From positions 27,976 to 91,975 of the forward strand of contig CBDUTJ010000008.1 in NCBI GenBank assembly GCA_965370415.1: a DNA stretch of 64,000 nucleotides, read 5' to 3'. The number at the start of each line of letters is the position of its first letter. Position 1 is the first letter of the stretch. The notes beneath the pieces are model-generated. The model was not told the DNA's origin. It saw only the letters and a list, made by a program, of their open reading frames with translations, and did not search any database. The stretch comes from JACNIV01 sp965370415. Lineage in GTDB: Bacteria; Cloacimonadota; Cloacimonadia; Cloacimonadales; TCS61. Below are positions 63,478-64,000 of this stretch, one piece after another. The translations under genes and the position numbers were made by a program.

Positions 63478-63957
63478 ATGCTGATCAAAAACAGAATTTG
63501 CACGATAAGAAACAAGAAACGAATTGCTTTGCTGTTCGATTATAATGAAGATGTCATTACATTAGTTAAGCAAATTGAAGGTCGTAAGTGGTCTGCTTCT
63601 AACAAATTCTGGCATATTCCTTTTTTTGAGAATTATCTTGAAAAACTAAATTTAAAATTTAATGGGAAACTTGAATTTATTGAAAGCACAACTGAAAAGA
63701 CTGAAAAGGAAAAATCCGTAAAAAATCATTTTCCACCTGAGTATTTAGAGACCCTTAAATTAAAAAATTACAGTGAACCAACTATTAAAACATATTGTCT
63801 TTATTTCCAGAGATTTTTAAATTATTATAATGGAACGGAAATTAAAGCTATCACTCATGAGCAAATTCGTAAATATTTGTTGTATCTGGTAGAAGAGAAG
63901 AAATACTCCACTTCGGCACAGAATCAAGCAATAAACAGCATTAAGTTTGGTTCATGA
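63478..63957 (+). pseudogene. Truncated tyrosine recombinase (N-terminal domains only)
   Basis: The ATG at 63478 has AAGGA six bases ahead. Residues about 1-80 form a small domain with WSASNKFWHIPF; residues about 85-159 are the phage-integrase SAM-like domain (YLETLKLKNYSEPTIKTYCL, ITHEQIRKYLLYLVEEKKYS). The frame ends at NQAINSIKFGS, where the family continues (typically IKFYYE...) into the catalytic domain. None of the catalytic residues is present. A hairpin follows at 63962-63981. It looks like a broken integrase gene, second sign of mobile DNA at this end. Confidence 0.7.
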
Positions 63958-63961
63958 CAAC

Positions 63962-63981
63962 TTAAGAGGATTATCTCTTAA
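63962..63981 (+). terminator. Hairpin after the truncated recombinase
   Basis: TTAAGAG, a 6-base loop and CTCTTAA form a perfect 7-bp stem about 5 bases after the stop codon. Only a short T run follows (ACATTTTC), so termination would be weak. Confidence 0.4.
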
Positions 63982-64000
63982 CATTTTCAATAAAAAATCA

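Overview
The window is AT-rich bacterial DNA from the FCB group. The best clue is the secreted C25-peptidase-family protein near the right end (56956-62673). It carries a FlgD-like, type IX secretion-style C-terminal sorting domain that begins with an NYPNPFNP motif, the style seen in Candidatus Cloacimonadota and relatives. I favour that phylum, but no rRNA or marker gene is present to prove it. Almost all genes lie on the minus strand.

Layout from left to right. (1) 1-1336: N-terminal part of a DNA adenine methyltransferase-type restriction enzyme running off the window. (2) 1337-2556: non-coding, with a 590-bp element bounded by 44-bp inverted repeats. (3) 2557-10787: a membrane protein convergent with a compact seven-gene operon (two methyltransferases, a B12-type radical SAM enzyme, a membrane protein and a complete three-part ABC transporter). 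The permease appears to start at an AUA codon directly after the in-frame stop of the binding protein. (4) 11252-29729: an 18-kb operon of five giant uncharacterised proteins, a 79-residue protein and a membrane-anchored Nudix protein. It is bracketed by two related terminator sequences and followed by the tail of a lost VWA-like gene. (5) 29999-38376: an integrative element with two tyrosine recombinases, an excisionase-like HTH protein, a primase-like ATPase, a metallopeptidase, a zinc-rich protein and several tiny ORFs. (6) 38489-56152: a defence island with McrBC plus two membrane proteins, a zinc-ribbon/TIR protein, a DUF2971 protein, an Eco57I-type methylase, an AlbA/Schlafen-type protein and a PLD-SNF2 helicase, interleaved with gene remnants. 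(7) 56605-56951: the 3' half of a tRNA-Arg(CCT) gene and an 88-bp direct repeat, read as the right attachment scar of the island. (8) 56956-64000: the secreted protein, a hairpin-rich spacer and a truncated integrase.

How the genes work together. Everything left of the tRNA scar reads as accessory DNA, gained and lost repeatedly: decayed fragments of at least four genes remain between intact modules. Recognisable defence parts are the methylase at 1-1336, the helicase/AlbA/methylase/DUF2971 run, the TIR protein and McrBC.

The best candidate for an undescribed system is the giant-protein operon. Its first product is a Nudix hydrolase tied to the membrane. Its second gene (79 aa) and last gene (785 aa) share an ungapped C-terminal module ending GEGSSGLKxDFL, which suggests that these proteins dock on one partner. 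The ABC/radical-SAM/methyltransferase operon is a second candidate. All family names come from motifs read by eye; no database search was possible.
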